From an uncultured Eubacteriales bacterium (GTDB lineage: Bacteria > Bacillota > Clostridia > Lachnospirales > Lachnospiraceae): a stretch of DNA of 11,888 nt. The notes beneath the pieces are model-generated. The model worked only from the letters and a program-made list of their open reading frames with translations, was not told where the DNA came from and ran no database searches. A program made the translations under genes and the position numbers. Positions 1 to 6,437 of this stretch are shown here, piece by piece. Where the stretch lies: the NCBI GenBank assembly GCA_900313765.1, contig OMSN01000026.1, positions 1 to 11,888 on the forward strand, written 5' to 3'. The first letter of the stretch is position 1; every line of letters begins with the position of its first letter.

Positions 1-21
1 TTCGCAATCCCTGTATGCCAT
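1..21 (-). CDS. Possible start of an unrecognised gene running off the window
   Basis: On the minus strand an ATG at 19-21 opens a frame reading MAYRDCE before the window ends. An AGGAG at 29-33 lies 7 bases upstream, which is good Shine-Dalgarno spacing. It would be the next gene after secDF in the same direction, beyond the hairpin at 65-86. Seven codons are too few to recognise a family. The call rests only on the ribosome binding site and the open frame. Confidence 0.35.
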
Positions 22-56
22 ACACCCTCTCCTGTATTGATAAAGATCAGCATTTG

Positions 57-92
57 TCAAAGAAGCTGCCGCATCGCTGCGACAGCCCTTTT
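57..92 (-). terminator. Hairpin downstream of secDF, probable terminator
   Basis: Arms at 65-73 and 78-86 form nine base pairs (one of them G-U) around a 4-base loop, about 40 bases after the secDF stop. On the minus strand the stem is followed by CTTCTTT, a short and interrupted U tract, so termination may be partial. Its left arm in minus orientation shares GGCTGTCGCAG with the hairpin at 3828-3862. Confidence 0.55.
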
Positions 93-125
93 GTCTCATT
101 CATCTTATGGTTTTATATCCGTTGA

Positions 126-2378
126 TTATTTTGCGGACTTTTTCTTTTTCTTCTTGCTTGCCGTGATCTTCTGGGAAGCAGCTGCTTCTGCCTGTGCTGC
201 TGCCGCTGCCATATCCCTCTTATCCTTCGCCTTGCGGAGCACATACCACAGCGGACCTGTCAGGCAGACGGATGAGAACGCGCCGGCCAGGATACCAACC
301 ATCAGAGGAAGTGCAAACTCTTTGATCGACGGAACACCTACGATGTAGAGTGCTGCGATGGTCACAAATGTGGTGAGTGAGGTGTAGATGGAACGGGTCA
401 TGGTTGAGGTGATACTCTTGTCAACCAGTTCCTCGAGAGTTTCATCTCTCCTGCGCTCTTTCAGGTTCTCACGCACACGGTCAAAGATAACGATCGTAGC
501 GTTGATGGAGTAACCGACGATGGTCAGCATGGCTGCGATGAAGGTGTTGCCTACAGAGATCCTGACGATCGCATAGGATGCGAATACAAGCAGGACGTCG
601 TGGATCAGAGCCATGACAGCTGCGGATGCGAAACGTACATCGGAGAAACGGAACCAGATGTAGATCAGCATGCAGATGACTGCGATGATAACAGCGATGA
701 CAGCGTCTTTCCTCATCTCATTGGAGATTGTGGAGGAGATCGTCTCGAAGTTGATTGACAGAGCTTCCTTGCCCGCATTGTCGGTGTAGGTCTCGATCGG
801 GAATGCTTCGTTCAGGGCATTGGTCAGTTCCTGACGCTCTTCCACGCTCAGCTGTCTTGTCTTGAAGATGATCTCATTTCCGCCGGAAACCTTCTGGGAC
901 TGGATCTCGGCGCTTCCGATCACATCCTGGATCACAGGCTTGATCTGTGCATCGATCTCTTCGATCGTGAAGGAATCCTTAAAGGTAACATCCGTGGAAG
1001 TACCGCCTCTGAACTCCATGGAGAGGTTCAGAGCGCCGGCTCCTCTTGCAGAGTTGATGCCGCAGAAAACCGGACCGGACAGCATGCAGATGATTGCGAT
1101 GGCAAAGAACAGCTTCCTCTTCTCTACCATATGAAGAAGGTTGAACTTGATAGCCTTGCCGAAGTACTTCGGATCCTGAAGTCCGAGTGCATAGCATGCA
1201 TTTACAAGCAGTCTGGAAATGACCAGAGCCGTAAACATGGACAGGACAACACCAAGTGCAAGTGTCTGTGCGAAGCCCTTAACGGAACCTGTAGCCATCA
1301 GATTCAGGACGAAGCACGCAATCAGCGTGGTGACGTTGCCGTCGATAATGGCGGTCAGAGCCTTCTTGAAACCGATGTCGATAGAGGACTTGACGGTCTT
1401 GCCTGATTCCAGTTCCTCGCGGATACGGGCATAGATGATGACGTTTGCGTCAACTGCCATACCGATCGACAGGATAACACCTGCGATACCCGGCAGTGTC
1501 AGAGTCATGTCAAATGCATTCAGTGCAACAAGGTCAAGTGCCGCATACATGACAAGAGCAAATCCTGCGATGATTCCGGGGATCTTGTATGCGAAGATCA
1601 TGATCAGAATGACGATCGCAAGACCGATGAGGCCGCCGATCAGAGAAGTGCTCAGAGCTCTCTGTCCGAGCTGAGCGCCTACTACGTTCGAACGGATCTC
1701 TTCCAGTTCCAGGGAAAGGGAACCGATACGGATATAGGATGCCAGTTCCTGTGCGGATTCAATGGTGAAGTTACCGGTGATGACGCACTTGCCGTCTGTG
1801 ATCGCCTCGTTGACTCTGGGTGAGCTGACAGCTTCACCGTCGTACACGATGGAGATAATGTCGCCGACGTGAGCGCTGGTTGCATCGGAGAATGCCTGTG
1901 TTCCTTCTTTGTCGAACTCAAGCTGAACAACATATTCCGTGTTGTTCATATTATTTCTCTGAGAAGCAGCTTCTGCGGATACAACATGCGTACCATCCAG
2001 GATAACCGTACCGTCAGCAAGCTGGAACTCCAGGGAACCCGGTTTACCGAGGTCTTCAAGGATCTCGTCTGCATTGGAGACACCCGGGATCTCGATGTTG
2101 ATTCGGTTGTTGCCTTCCTGATAGACAGATGCTTCGGTAGAATAACCGTCTACACGCTGCTGCAGCTTGTAAACTGTATCTGCCATGTCTTCAGCGGACG
2201 GGTTCTCCTCCACTGCCTGATAGGTGATCGACACACCGCCTTCAAGGTCGAGTCCGAGCTTGATGTTTTTCGCCGCTCCTGATCCGGTCTCTCCCCATCC
2301 TGCGAATGCTGTATAGACCAGCACTGCAAGAATGGCAGCAAAAGCGATCAGCGTAATCCTGGCATTTCTCTTGTTCAT
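126..2378 (-). CDS. secDF: Fused protein translocase subunit SecDF
   Basis: A 750-residue membrane protein with SecD and SecF in one chain. SecDF sits beside SecYEG and uses the ion gradient to help pull exported proteins across the membrane. The SecD half has a first membrane helix at about 8-27, the LGLDLEGG motif at 41-48, a long extracytoplasmic P1 region to about 240, then helices including GMAVDANV with the conserved Asp310. The SecF half begins near 418, with MEFRGGT at 454-460, a periplasmic region, and GYSINATIVIFDR at 622-634. Its conserved Arg appears to be R662. The C-terminus is Ala-rich and ends in a poly-lysine tail. The ATG at 2376-2378 has AGAGGA upstream. It follows scfB by 41 bases and is probably cotranscribed with it. 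Odd point: SecF usually reads SINDT in this helix, whereas here the Asp is Ala627. Identity is very secure. Confidence 0.97.
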   Translation of the reverse strand: MNKRNARITLIAFAAILAVLVYTAFAGWGETGSGAAKNIKLGLDLEGGVSITYQAVEENPSAEDMADTVYKLQQRVDGYSTEASVYQEGNNRINIEIPGVSNADEILEDLGKPGSLEFQLADGTVILDGTHVVSAEAASQRNNMNNTEYVVQLEFDKEGTQAFSDATSAHVGDIISIVYDGEAVSSPRVNEAITDGKCVITGNFTIESAQELASYIRIGSLSLELEEIRSNVVGAQLGQRALSTSLIGGLIGLAIVILIMIFAYKIPGIIAGFALVMYAALDLVALNAFDMTLTLPGIAGVILSIGMAVDANVIIYARIREELESGKTVKSSIDIGFKKALTAIIDGNVTTLIACFVLNLMATGSVKGFAQTLALGVVLSMFTALVISRLLVNACYALGLQDPKYFGKAIKFNLLHMVEKRKLFFAIAIICMLSGPVFCGINSARGAGALNLSMEFRGGTSTDVTFKDSFTIEEIDAQIKPVIQDVIGSAEIQSQKVSGGNEIIFKTRQLSVEERQELTNALNEAFPIETYTDNAGKEALSINFETISSTISNEMRKDAVIAVIIAVICMLIYIWFRFSDVRFASAAVMALIHDVLLVFASYAIVRISVGNTFIAAMLTIVGYSINATIVIFDRVRENLKERRRDETLEELVDKSITSTMTRSIYTSLTTFVTIAALYIVGVPSIKEFALPLMVGILAGAFSSVCLTGPLWYVLRKAKDKRDMAAAAAQAEAAASQKITASKKKKKKSAK

Positions 2379-2419
2379 TGGTTTGTTCCTCTTTTCTGGT
2401 TACTTTTTTTGTTGATAGT

Positions 2420-3802
2420 TTAACCCTCAACGCCTGCATCTGCAAGTGCGGCTTTGATCATTATCGCGCATTCCACCCGCTTTCTTTCCAGTTCACATCC
2501 GATCTCATATACATCGTCGATGCGTCCATGGAAATTCCAGGAGTTGGCAGCGCAGCCGCCGCTGCAGTAATACCGGGCAAAGCATTTGCTGCATTCTTTT
2601 CTCGAATAGACATTGCAGCATTTGAATGTGTCTACGATATCGGTTCGCAGGATCCCGTCTTCCACGTTGCCCAGCAGGAATTGTTCATTTCCGACGAACT
2701 GATGACACGGATAAAGGTCTCCCCAGGGGGTCACAGCAAGATATTCCGTTCCGCTTCCGCAGCCGCTGAGTCTCTTGTAGACGCAGGGACCGCCGGTCAG
2801 ATCGATCATGAAATGGAAGAAAGTGAATCCGCGTCCTTCCTTCTCACGCCGGATCATCTCCCGGGCAAGGATATCATACTGCTGACAGATGACCGGTATG
2901 TCCTCAGGACGGATCGCATAGGGGGCGTCCGCAGGGGCCACGACCGGTTCCATGGAGAGCTGATCAAACCCAAGATCCGCAAAATGAAGGATATCCTGGG
3001 CAAAATCCAGATTGTAGTGGGTAAAGGTGCCTCGAATATAGAACTGCTTTCCAAGAGCTTTCCTTAAAGCCGCGAACTTCTGGAACTTCGGTACGATCAG
3101 GTCATAACTGCCCTTGCCGTTTCTGAATGGTCTCATGCGGTCATGCACTTCTCTTCTGCCGTCGAGACTCATGACAACATTGTCCATCTCGGCATTGCAG
3201 AATTCCATGATCTCATCATTCAGAAGAACACCGTTTGTCGTGATCGTAAAGCGAAAGTGCTTATCCTTCTCTTTCTCAAGAGATCTTCCGTAAGCGACCA
3301 GATCTTTCACAACCTGAAAATTCATGAGCGGCTCGCCGCCGAAGAAGTCTACCTCCAGATTGCGGCGGCTGCCTGAATGATCCACCAGGAAGTCCAGTGC
3401 TTTCTTACCGACTTCATAGGACATCAGGGCGCGTCTTCCGTGATACTCTCCCTCTTCGGCAAAGCAGTATTCACAGGCAAGATTGCAGTCATGCGCAATA
3501 TGAAGACAGAGTGCCTTGACGACGGTCTGTCTCTTTCTGAAGTCAAGAACAGAGTCCCTGTAGATGTCTCTGGCAAAGAGCTGTCCTTCTTTCTGAAGAT
3601 ACCGGACCTCCTCCAGAGCCTCTCTCACATCCGCTTCCGGATAGCGTCCGCAGACAGATGCAATGACTGTCTCATCCGGACATTCAGGGTCGTCTTTCAG
3701 TTTTGCGATCACATCATAGACCAGATCATCGACAATGTGTACACTGCCGCTGTCCACATCCAGTGCGATATTATATCCGTTGTTGTGGTACTGATGAACC
3801 AA
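2420..3802 (-). CDS. scfB: Thioether cross-link-forming SCIFF peptide maturase (radical SAM/SPASM)
   Basis: A 460-residue radical SAM enzyme expected to join Cys sulfurs of the ScfA peptide to backbone carbons of acceptor residues, making a ranthipeptide. Characterised relatives are CteB and Tte1186. Residues 1 to about 90 resemble the RRE (PqqD-like) peptide-binding domain. CNLACEYC at 106-113 is the CX3CX2C motif for the SAM-cleaving 4Fe-4S cluster, followed by FFGGEP. The C-terminal SPASM domain fits CX12GX4C (C348, C366), then CX2CX5CX3C (C404, C407, C413, C417) and a final C436, which hold two auxiliary clusters. There is no ATG at the front. I chose TTG at 3800-3802, reading MVHQYHNNGYN, because GGAGG lies 5 bases upstream and relatives start in this way. 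The TTG at 3812-3814 overlaps that site. It lies 113 bases after scfA and 41 before secDF. The function call is very secure. Confidence 0.96.
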   Translation of the reverse strand: MVHQYHNNGYNIALDVDSGSVHIVDDLVYDVIAKLKDDPECPDETVIASVCGRYPEADVREALEEVRYLQKEGQLFARDIYRDSVLDFRKRQTVVKALCLHIAHDCNLACEYCFAEEGEYHGRRALMSYEVGKKALDFLVDHSGSRRNLEVDFFGGEPLMNFQVVKDLVAYGRSLEKEKDKHFRFTITTNGVLLNDEIMEFCNAEMDNVVMSLDGRREVHDRMRPFRNGKGSYDLIVPKFQKFAALRKALGKQFYIRGTFTHYNLDFAQDILHFADLGFDQLSMEPVVAPADAPYAIRPEDIPVICQQYDILAREMIRREKEGRGFTFFHFMIDLTGGPCVYKRLSGCGSGTEYLAVTPWGDLYPCHQFVGNEQFLLGNVEDGILRTDIVDTFKCCNVYSRKECSKCFARYYCSGGCAANSWNFHGRIDDVYEIGCELERKRVECAIMIKAALADAGVEG

Positions 3803-3807
3803 AATGG

Positions 3808-3812
3808 CCTCC
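3808..3812 (-). promoter_or_regulatory. Ribosome binding site fixing the TTG start of scfB
   Basis: GGAGG on the minus strand, 5 bases before TTG at 3800-3802. It excludes the upstream TTG at 3812-3814, whose last base is the first G of this motif. A non-ATG start would lower maturase yield relative to the precursor peptide. Confidence 0.75.
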
Positions 3813-3827
3813 AAAAAGTTCCAAAGA

Positions 3828-3862
3828 ACAGGCTGTCGCAGGTGCTATCTGCGACAGCCTGT
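3828..3862 (-). promoter_or_regulatory. Perfect 13-bp hairpin between scfA and scfB
   Basis: Arms 3828-3840 and 3850-3862 are exact reverse complements around a 9-base loop. It lies 53 bases after the scfA stop and 25 before the scfB start. On the minus strand the stem is followed by TCTTTGG, only a weak U run, so a leaky terminator or an RNA-stabilising 3' end for scfA is more likely than full termination. The result would be plentiful short scfA transcript and less scfB-secDF readthrough. The role is inferred. The structure is plain in the sequence. Confidence 0.7.
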
Positions 3863-3915
3863 CAAATTGTATATCAATGTCTCGGTTTCAGATGAATACG
3901 TACCAGAGTGAAGGA

Positions 3916-4059
3916 TTACTTCTTCTGCTCACAGGTCTGATTGCCGACCGTGCAGCTGGTCTTGCATGCGGACTGGCAGGATGTCTGGCATTCGCCGCAG
4001 CCGCCCTTCTTCATGCTCTCCTGAAGCGATCTGGTATTCAGAGTCTTGATGTGCTTCAT
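3916..4059 (-). CDS. scfA: Six-cysteine ranthipeptide SCIFF precursor
   Basis: A 47-residue peptide, substrate of the neighbouring radical SAM enzyme. It begins MKHIKTLNTRS, the strongly conserved SCIFF leader that the maturase recognises. The core holds six Cys at 21, 24, 28, 32, 36 and 43, including CGECQTSCQSACKTSC with Thr and Ser between them as thioether acceptors. Length and Cys pattern match the family definition (six cysteines in about forty-five residues). The ATG at 4057-4059 has AAGGAGG 8 bases upstream (4068-4074). A longer reading from 4101 has no such site and no family similarity. It is the first gene after the promoter at 4126-4153 and is followed by scfB. The product is known in Clostridia, but its biological role is not firmly established to my knowledge. 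Confidence 0.96.
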   Translation of the reverse strand: MKHIKTLNTRSLQESMKKGGCGECQTSCQSACKTSCTVGNQTCEQKK

Positions 4060-4105
4060 ATCTGAGGCCTCCTTCCAAGTAATGTCTGAAAATGCTCTCA
4101 ATCCG

Positions 4106-4120
4106 GGAGCAACTTGCTCC
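4106..4120. repeat. Perfect palindrome at the predicted scfA transcription start
   Basis: The 15-base GGAGCAAGTTGCTCC (minus strand) has 7-base arms around one central base. It begins 5 bases downstream of the predicted -10 box at 4126-4131, so it covers the expected +1. It could be a repressor operator or a short hairpin at the very 5' end of the mRNA. No U run follows, so it is not a good terminator for the EF-G-like gene upstream. Confidence 0.6.
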
Positions 4121-4125
4121 TCGGC

Positions 4126-4153
4126 ATTATATCACAGCCGCATACAATTTGAA
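4126..4153 (-). promoter_or_regulatory. Promoter for scfA-scfB-secDF
   Basis: Minus strand: -35 TTCAAA (4148-4153), 16-base spacer, perfect -10 TATAAT (4126-4131) with an upstream TG giving an extended -10. It lies between the EF-G-like stop and scfA and would give a leader of about 60 bases before the scfA ATG. I see no clear terminator for the EF-G-like gene, so readthrough from it is also possible. Confidence 0.7.
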
Positions 4154-4164
4154 AGAAAAACTTA

Positions 4165-6240
4165 TCAATCCTGTCTCTTTGCGCGCTCTGCGATCTCTTT
4201 CTCCTGAACATCTGCCGGAGCCTGCTCATAGCGGGCGAATTCATATGCGAAATCTCCGCTGCCGCCGGTCATGGAACGAAGTGTAGTGGAATATCCGTAC
4301 AGTTCGCTCTGCGGTACATCCGCATCGACAATGGTGTTGCCCTTGTGATCCGGGTTCATTCCCAGAACACGTCCGCGTCTCTTGTTCAGGTCGCCCATGA
4401 CATCACCGGTGTACTTGTCCGGAACGGTTACATGCAGGGAAACGATCGGCTCCAGAAGAACCGGACCGGCCTTCATGAATCCATCCTTGAACGCCATGTT
4501 GTCTGCGGTCTTGAATGCCTGCTCGGAGGAGTCAACCGGATGATAGGAACCATCATACAGAACTGCCTTGACGCCGACAACCGGATAACCTGCCATCGGT
4601 CCTGCTGTGACCGCATCCGCGATACCCTTCTCAACTGCCGGGAAGAAGTTCTTCGGAACGGCACCGCCGACGACGACCTGTTCGAATACATATGCATCGT
4701 TCAGATCTCCGGACGGCTCGAATCTCATCTTGACGTGTCCGTACTGTCCGTGTCCGCCGGACTGCTTCTTATACTTGGAGTCGACGTCGCTGTTCTTGCG
4801 GATCGTCTCCTTGAATGCTACTGCAGGCTTGCTCAGTTCTGCATCGACCTTATATTTGGTCTTCAGCTTGCTGATGATGATGTCAAGGTGCTGGTCGCCC
4901 ATACCATACAGAAGTGTCTGATGGTTGCCGGCATCATTGACGGTCTTCATGGTCAGGTCTTCCTGACCGATCTTGGCAAGTGCCTGTGCGACCTTGTCCA
5001 GGTCACCCTTGTTCTTCGCTTCGTACTTCTTGTAGGTGTACGGAGTGGAGACATCAAACTTCTCAAACAGGACCGGAGCAGCCTTGGTGGAGATGGTGTC
5101 ACCGGTGGAAGCATCAAGCTTCGCGATAGCTCCGATATCACCAGCCTTCAGTTCCGGAACTTCCTGGGGCTTGTTGCCGCACATGACATAGAGCTTGCCT
5201 GCACGGAACTCGTCCTGGGATTCTGTGTCATAGAGCATGTCATCCGGCTTCAGAGAACCGGAAGCAACCTTGACCAGAGAATACTTACCGATGAACGGGT
5301 CGACGATGGTCTTCCAGATAAATGCGCTCTTGGCTGCATCCGCCTTGTAATCGGCATTGAATTCCTTGTCATTCTTGACATCCTTGCCGGCGATCGTACG
5401 CTCAGCCGGGCTCGGGAAATAACGGACTACATCGTCAAGAAGAATGTTTACACCCTGCAGATTCGTGGAGGATCCGATCACCACCGGGCACATGTCGCAC
5501 TGGCAGACATTCTGCTTGAGGGCACCGAGAACTTCGTCTTCGGTGAACTCCTCGCCGCCGAAGTACTTGTCCATGAATTCCTCACTGGTCTCGGCGACAG
5601 TCTCAAGCATGGAGTCACGGCGTGCTGCGACGTCGTCCTTCATGTCGGCCGGCTCATCAATCTCGTTCTTCTTCTCTTTATCTACATACTTGTATGCTTT
5701 CTGGGATACCACATCCACATAGCCTACGAACTTCTCGTTCTCACGGATCGGAAGATACAGCGGAGCGATCTTGGTTCCGTAGAGCTCGGTCAGCTCATCA
5801 ACGACCTTGACTGCAGAAGCATTCTCCACATCCATGTTGGAGATGTAGAAGATTCTCGGCAGGCTGTACTTCTCGCACAGATCCCATGCCTTCTGGGTTC
5901 CGACTTCCACGCCGCTCTTGCCGTTGATCACGATGATCGCAGCATCGGCTGCCGCAGCTGCTTCTTCTGCCTCACCGACAAAATCAAAGTACCCCGGTGC
6001 GTCCAGGACATTGATCTTCACATCCTTGCGGATGACAGGTACGACCGAAGTGCTGATAGAGAACTTTCTGTTCTGTTCTTCTTTATCATAGTCGCTGATT
6101 GTGTTGCCGTCAGCAACATTTCCCATTCTGGAAGTAATGCCTGACAGAAAAGCCATAGCCTCTACAAGGCTGGTCTTGCCTGCTCCGCCATGTCCCAGGA
6201 TGACGACATTGCGGATCTTCTCAGTGGTGTAAACATTCAT
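4165..6240 (-). CDS. EF-G-like translation GTPase (elongation factor G paralogue)
   Basis: A 691-residue protein with the full EF-G layout: N-terminal GTPase domain (about 8-280), domain II, domain III, domain IV with SGGHGQYGHV, and a C-terminal domain V ending GYSTTLRSMTGGSGDF. EF-G drives tRNA-mRNA movement on the ribosome. This protein belongs to the EF-G-like branch common in Clostridia, with P-loop GHGGAGKTS (16-24) instead of AHIDAGKTT, and SISTSV instead of RGITI in switch I. Two key sites differ from standard EF-G: switch II is DAPGY, with Tyr84 where the catalytic His sits, and the guanine-reading NKxD is SNMD (134-137). GTP hydrolysis or specificity may be altered. I chose the ATG at 6238-6240 with GGAGG 8 bases upstream (6249-6253). 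The ATG at 6253-6255 overlaps that site. It is a lone gene, divergent from tyrA. The family is certain; whether it replaces housekeeping EF-G is unknown, since no rpsL-rpsG-tufA context is present. Confidence 0.9.
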   Translation of the reverse strand: MNVYTTEKIRNVVILGHGGAGKTSLVEAMAFLSGITSRMGNVADGNTISDYDKEEQNRKFSISTSVVPVIRKDVKINVLDAPGYFDFVGEAEEAAAAADAAIIVINGKSGVEVGTQKAWDLCEKYSLPRIFYISNMDVENASAVKVVDELTELYGTKIAPLYLPIRENEKFVGYVDVVSQKAYKYVDKEKKNEIDEPADMKDDVAARRDSMLETVAETSEEFMDKYFGGEEFTEDEVLGALKQNVCQCDMCPVVIGSSTNLQGVNILLDDVVRYFPSPAERTIAGKDVKNDKEFNADYKADAAKSAFIWKTIVDPFIGKYSLVKVASGSLKPDDMLYDTESQDEFRAGKLYVMCGNKPQEVPELKAGDIGAIAKLDASTGDTISTKAAPVLFEKFDVSTPYTYKKYEAKNKGDLDKVAQALAKIGQEDLTMKTVNDAGNHQTLLYGMGDQHLDIIISKLKTKYKVDAELSKPAVAFKETIRKNSDVDSKYKKQSGGHGQYGHVKMRFEPSGDLNDAYVFEQVVVGGAVPKNFFPAVEKGIADAVTAGPMAGYPVVGVKAVLYDGSYHPVDSSEQAFKTADNMAFKDGFMKAGPVLLEPIVSLHVTVPDKYTGDVMGDLNKRRGRVLGMNPDHKGNTIVDADVPQSELYGYSTTLRSMTGGSGDFAYEFARYEQAPADVQEKEIAERAKRQD

Positions 6241-6287
6241 AAGTAATTCCTCCATTCACGAAATTAGGGCATGAGCCCACTGCAAAC

Positions 6288-6316
6288 ATTGTACTAAAAG
6301 CCCTTCTTTAATGCAA
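6288..6316 (-). promoter_or_regulatory. Promoter for the EF-G-like gene
   Basis: Minus strand: -35 TTGCAT (6311-6316), 17-base spacer, -10 TACAAT (6288-6293). The expected transcript starts near 6281, giving a leader of about 40 bases with a small GGGC/GCCC dyad at 6267-6278 and then GGAGG. The spacing and -10 are good; the -35 is only partly matched. Confidence 0.6.
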
Positions 6317-6344
6317 GACTTTTATGGATTTCGCCATACTGCCC

Positions 6345-6373
6345 TTGCGATTTCGCGACCCTTGTGGCATACT
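6345..6373 (+). promoter_or_regulatory. Likely promoter for tyrA-aroA
   Basis: TTGCGA (6345-6350), 17-base spacer, CATACT (6368-6373), each matching 4 of 6 consensus bases. It is the best-spaced pair between the divergent EF-G-like gene and tyrA and would give a leader of about 60 bases. The -35 lies inside the left arm of a 10-bp inverted repeat, which suits a repressed promoter. The boxes are weak, so this is tentative. Confidence 0.4.
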
Positions 6374-6410
6374 TTATGAGCGTAATGCACTTTAACAGTT
6401 GAAATCGCAA
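6345..6410. repeat. Inverted repeat with 10-bp arms in the tyrA control region
   Basis: TTGCGATTTC at 6345-6354 and its exact reverse complement at 6401-6410, 46 bases apart. The octamer GATTTCGC also occurs at 6327-6334, giving direct copies 22 bases apart at 6327 and 6349 plus the inverted copy at 6401. CCCTTG (6342-6347, 6359-6364) and CATACT (6335-6340, 6368-6373) are repeated too. The layout fits operator sites for a DNA-binding regulator of aromatic amino acid synthesis, but no regulator is identified. It is not a T-box: the region is short and lacks the conserved T-box sequence. Confidence 0.55.
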
Positions 6411-6437
6411 AAGAATTATCCGAAAGCAGGAATAAAT

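Noticed and set aside
55..60. Promoter for the possible gene at 1-21 based on minus-strand TTGACA
   Set aside because: Any -10 at normal spacing would fall on the ribosome site, putting the transcription start too close to the ATG.
2378..3067. Plus-strand open frame of 229 codons
   Set aside because: Antisense to scfB and the scfB-secDF gap, with no ribosome site and no domain.
4106..4120. Terminator of the EF-G-like gene
   Set aside because: The palindrome lies downstream of the scfA promoter and no U run follows it on the minus strand.
4345..6144. A 599-codon open frame on the plus strand
   Set aside because: It lies wholly antisense to the EF-G-like gene, whose homology is certain. It has no recognisable domain and no good ribosome site, and is explained by codon bias of the opposite strand.
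6241..6437. T-box or other riboswitch before tyrA
   Set aside because: The space is under 200 bases shared by two divergent genes. There is no T-box core sequence and no terminator/antiterminator pair before the start. The repeats look like DNA operator sites instead.
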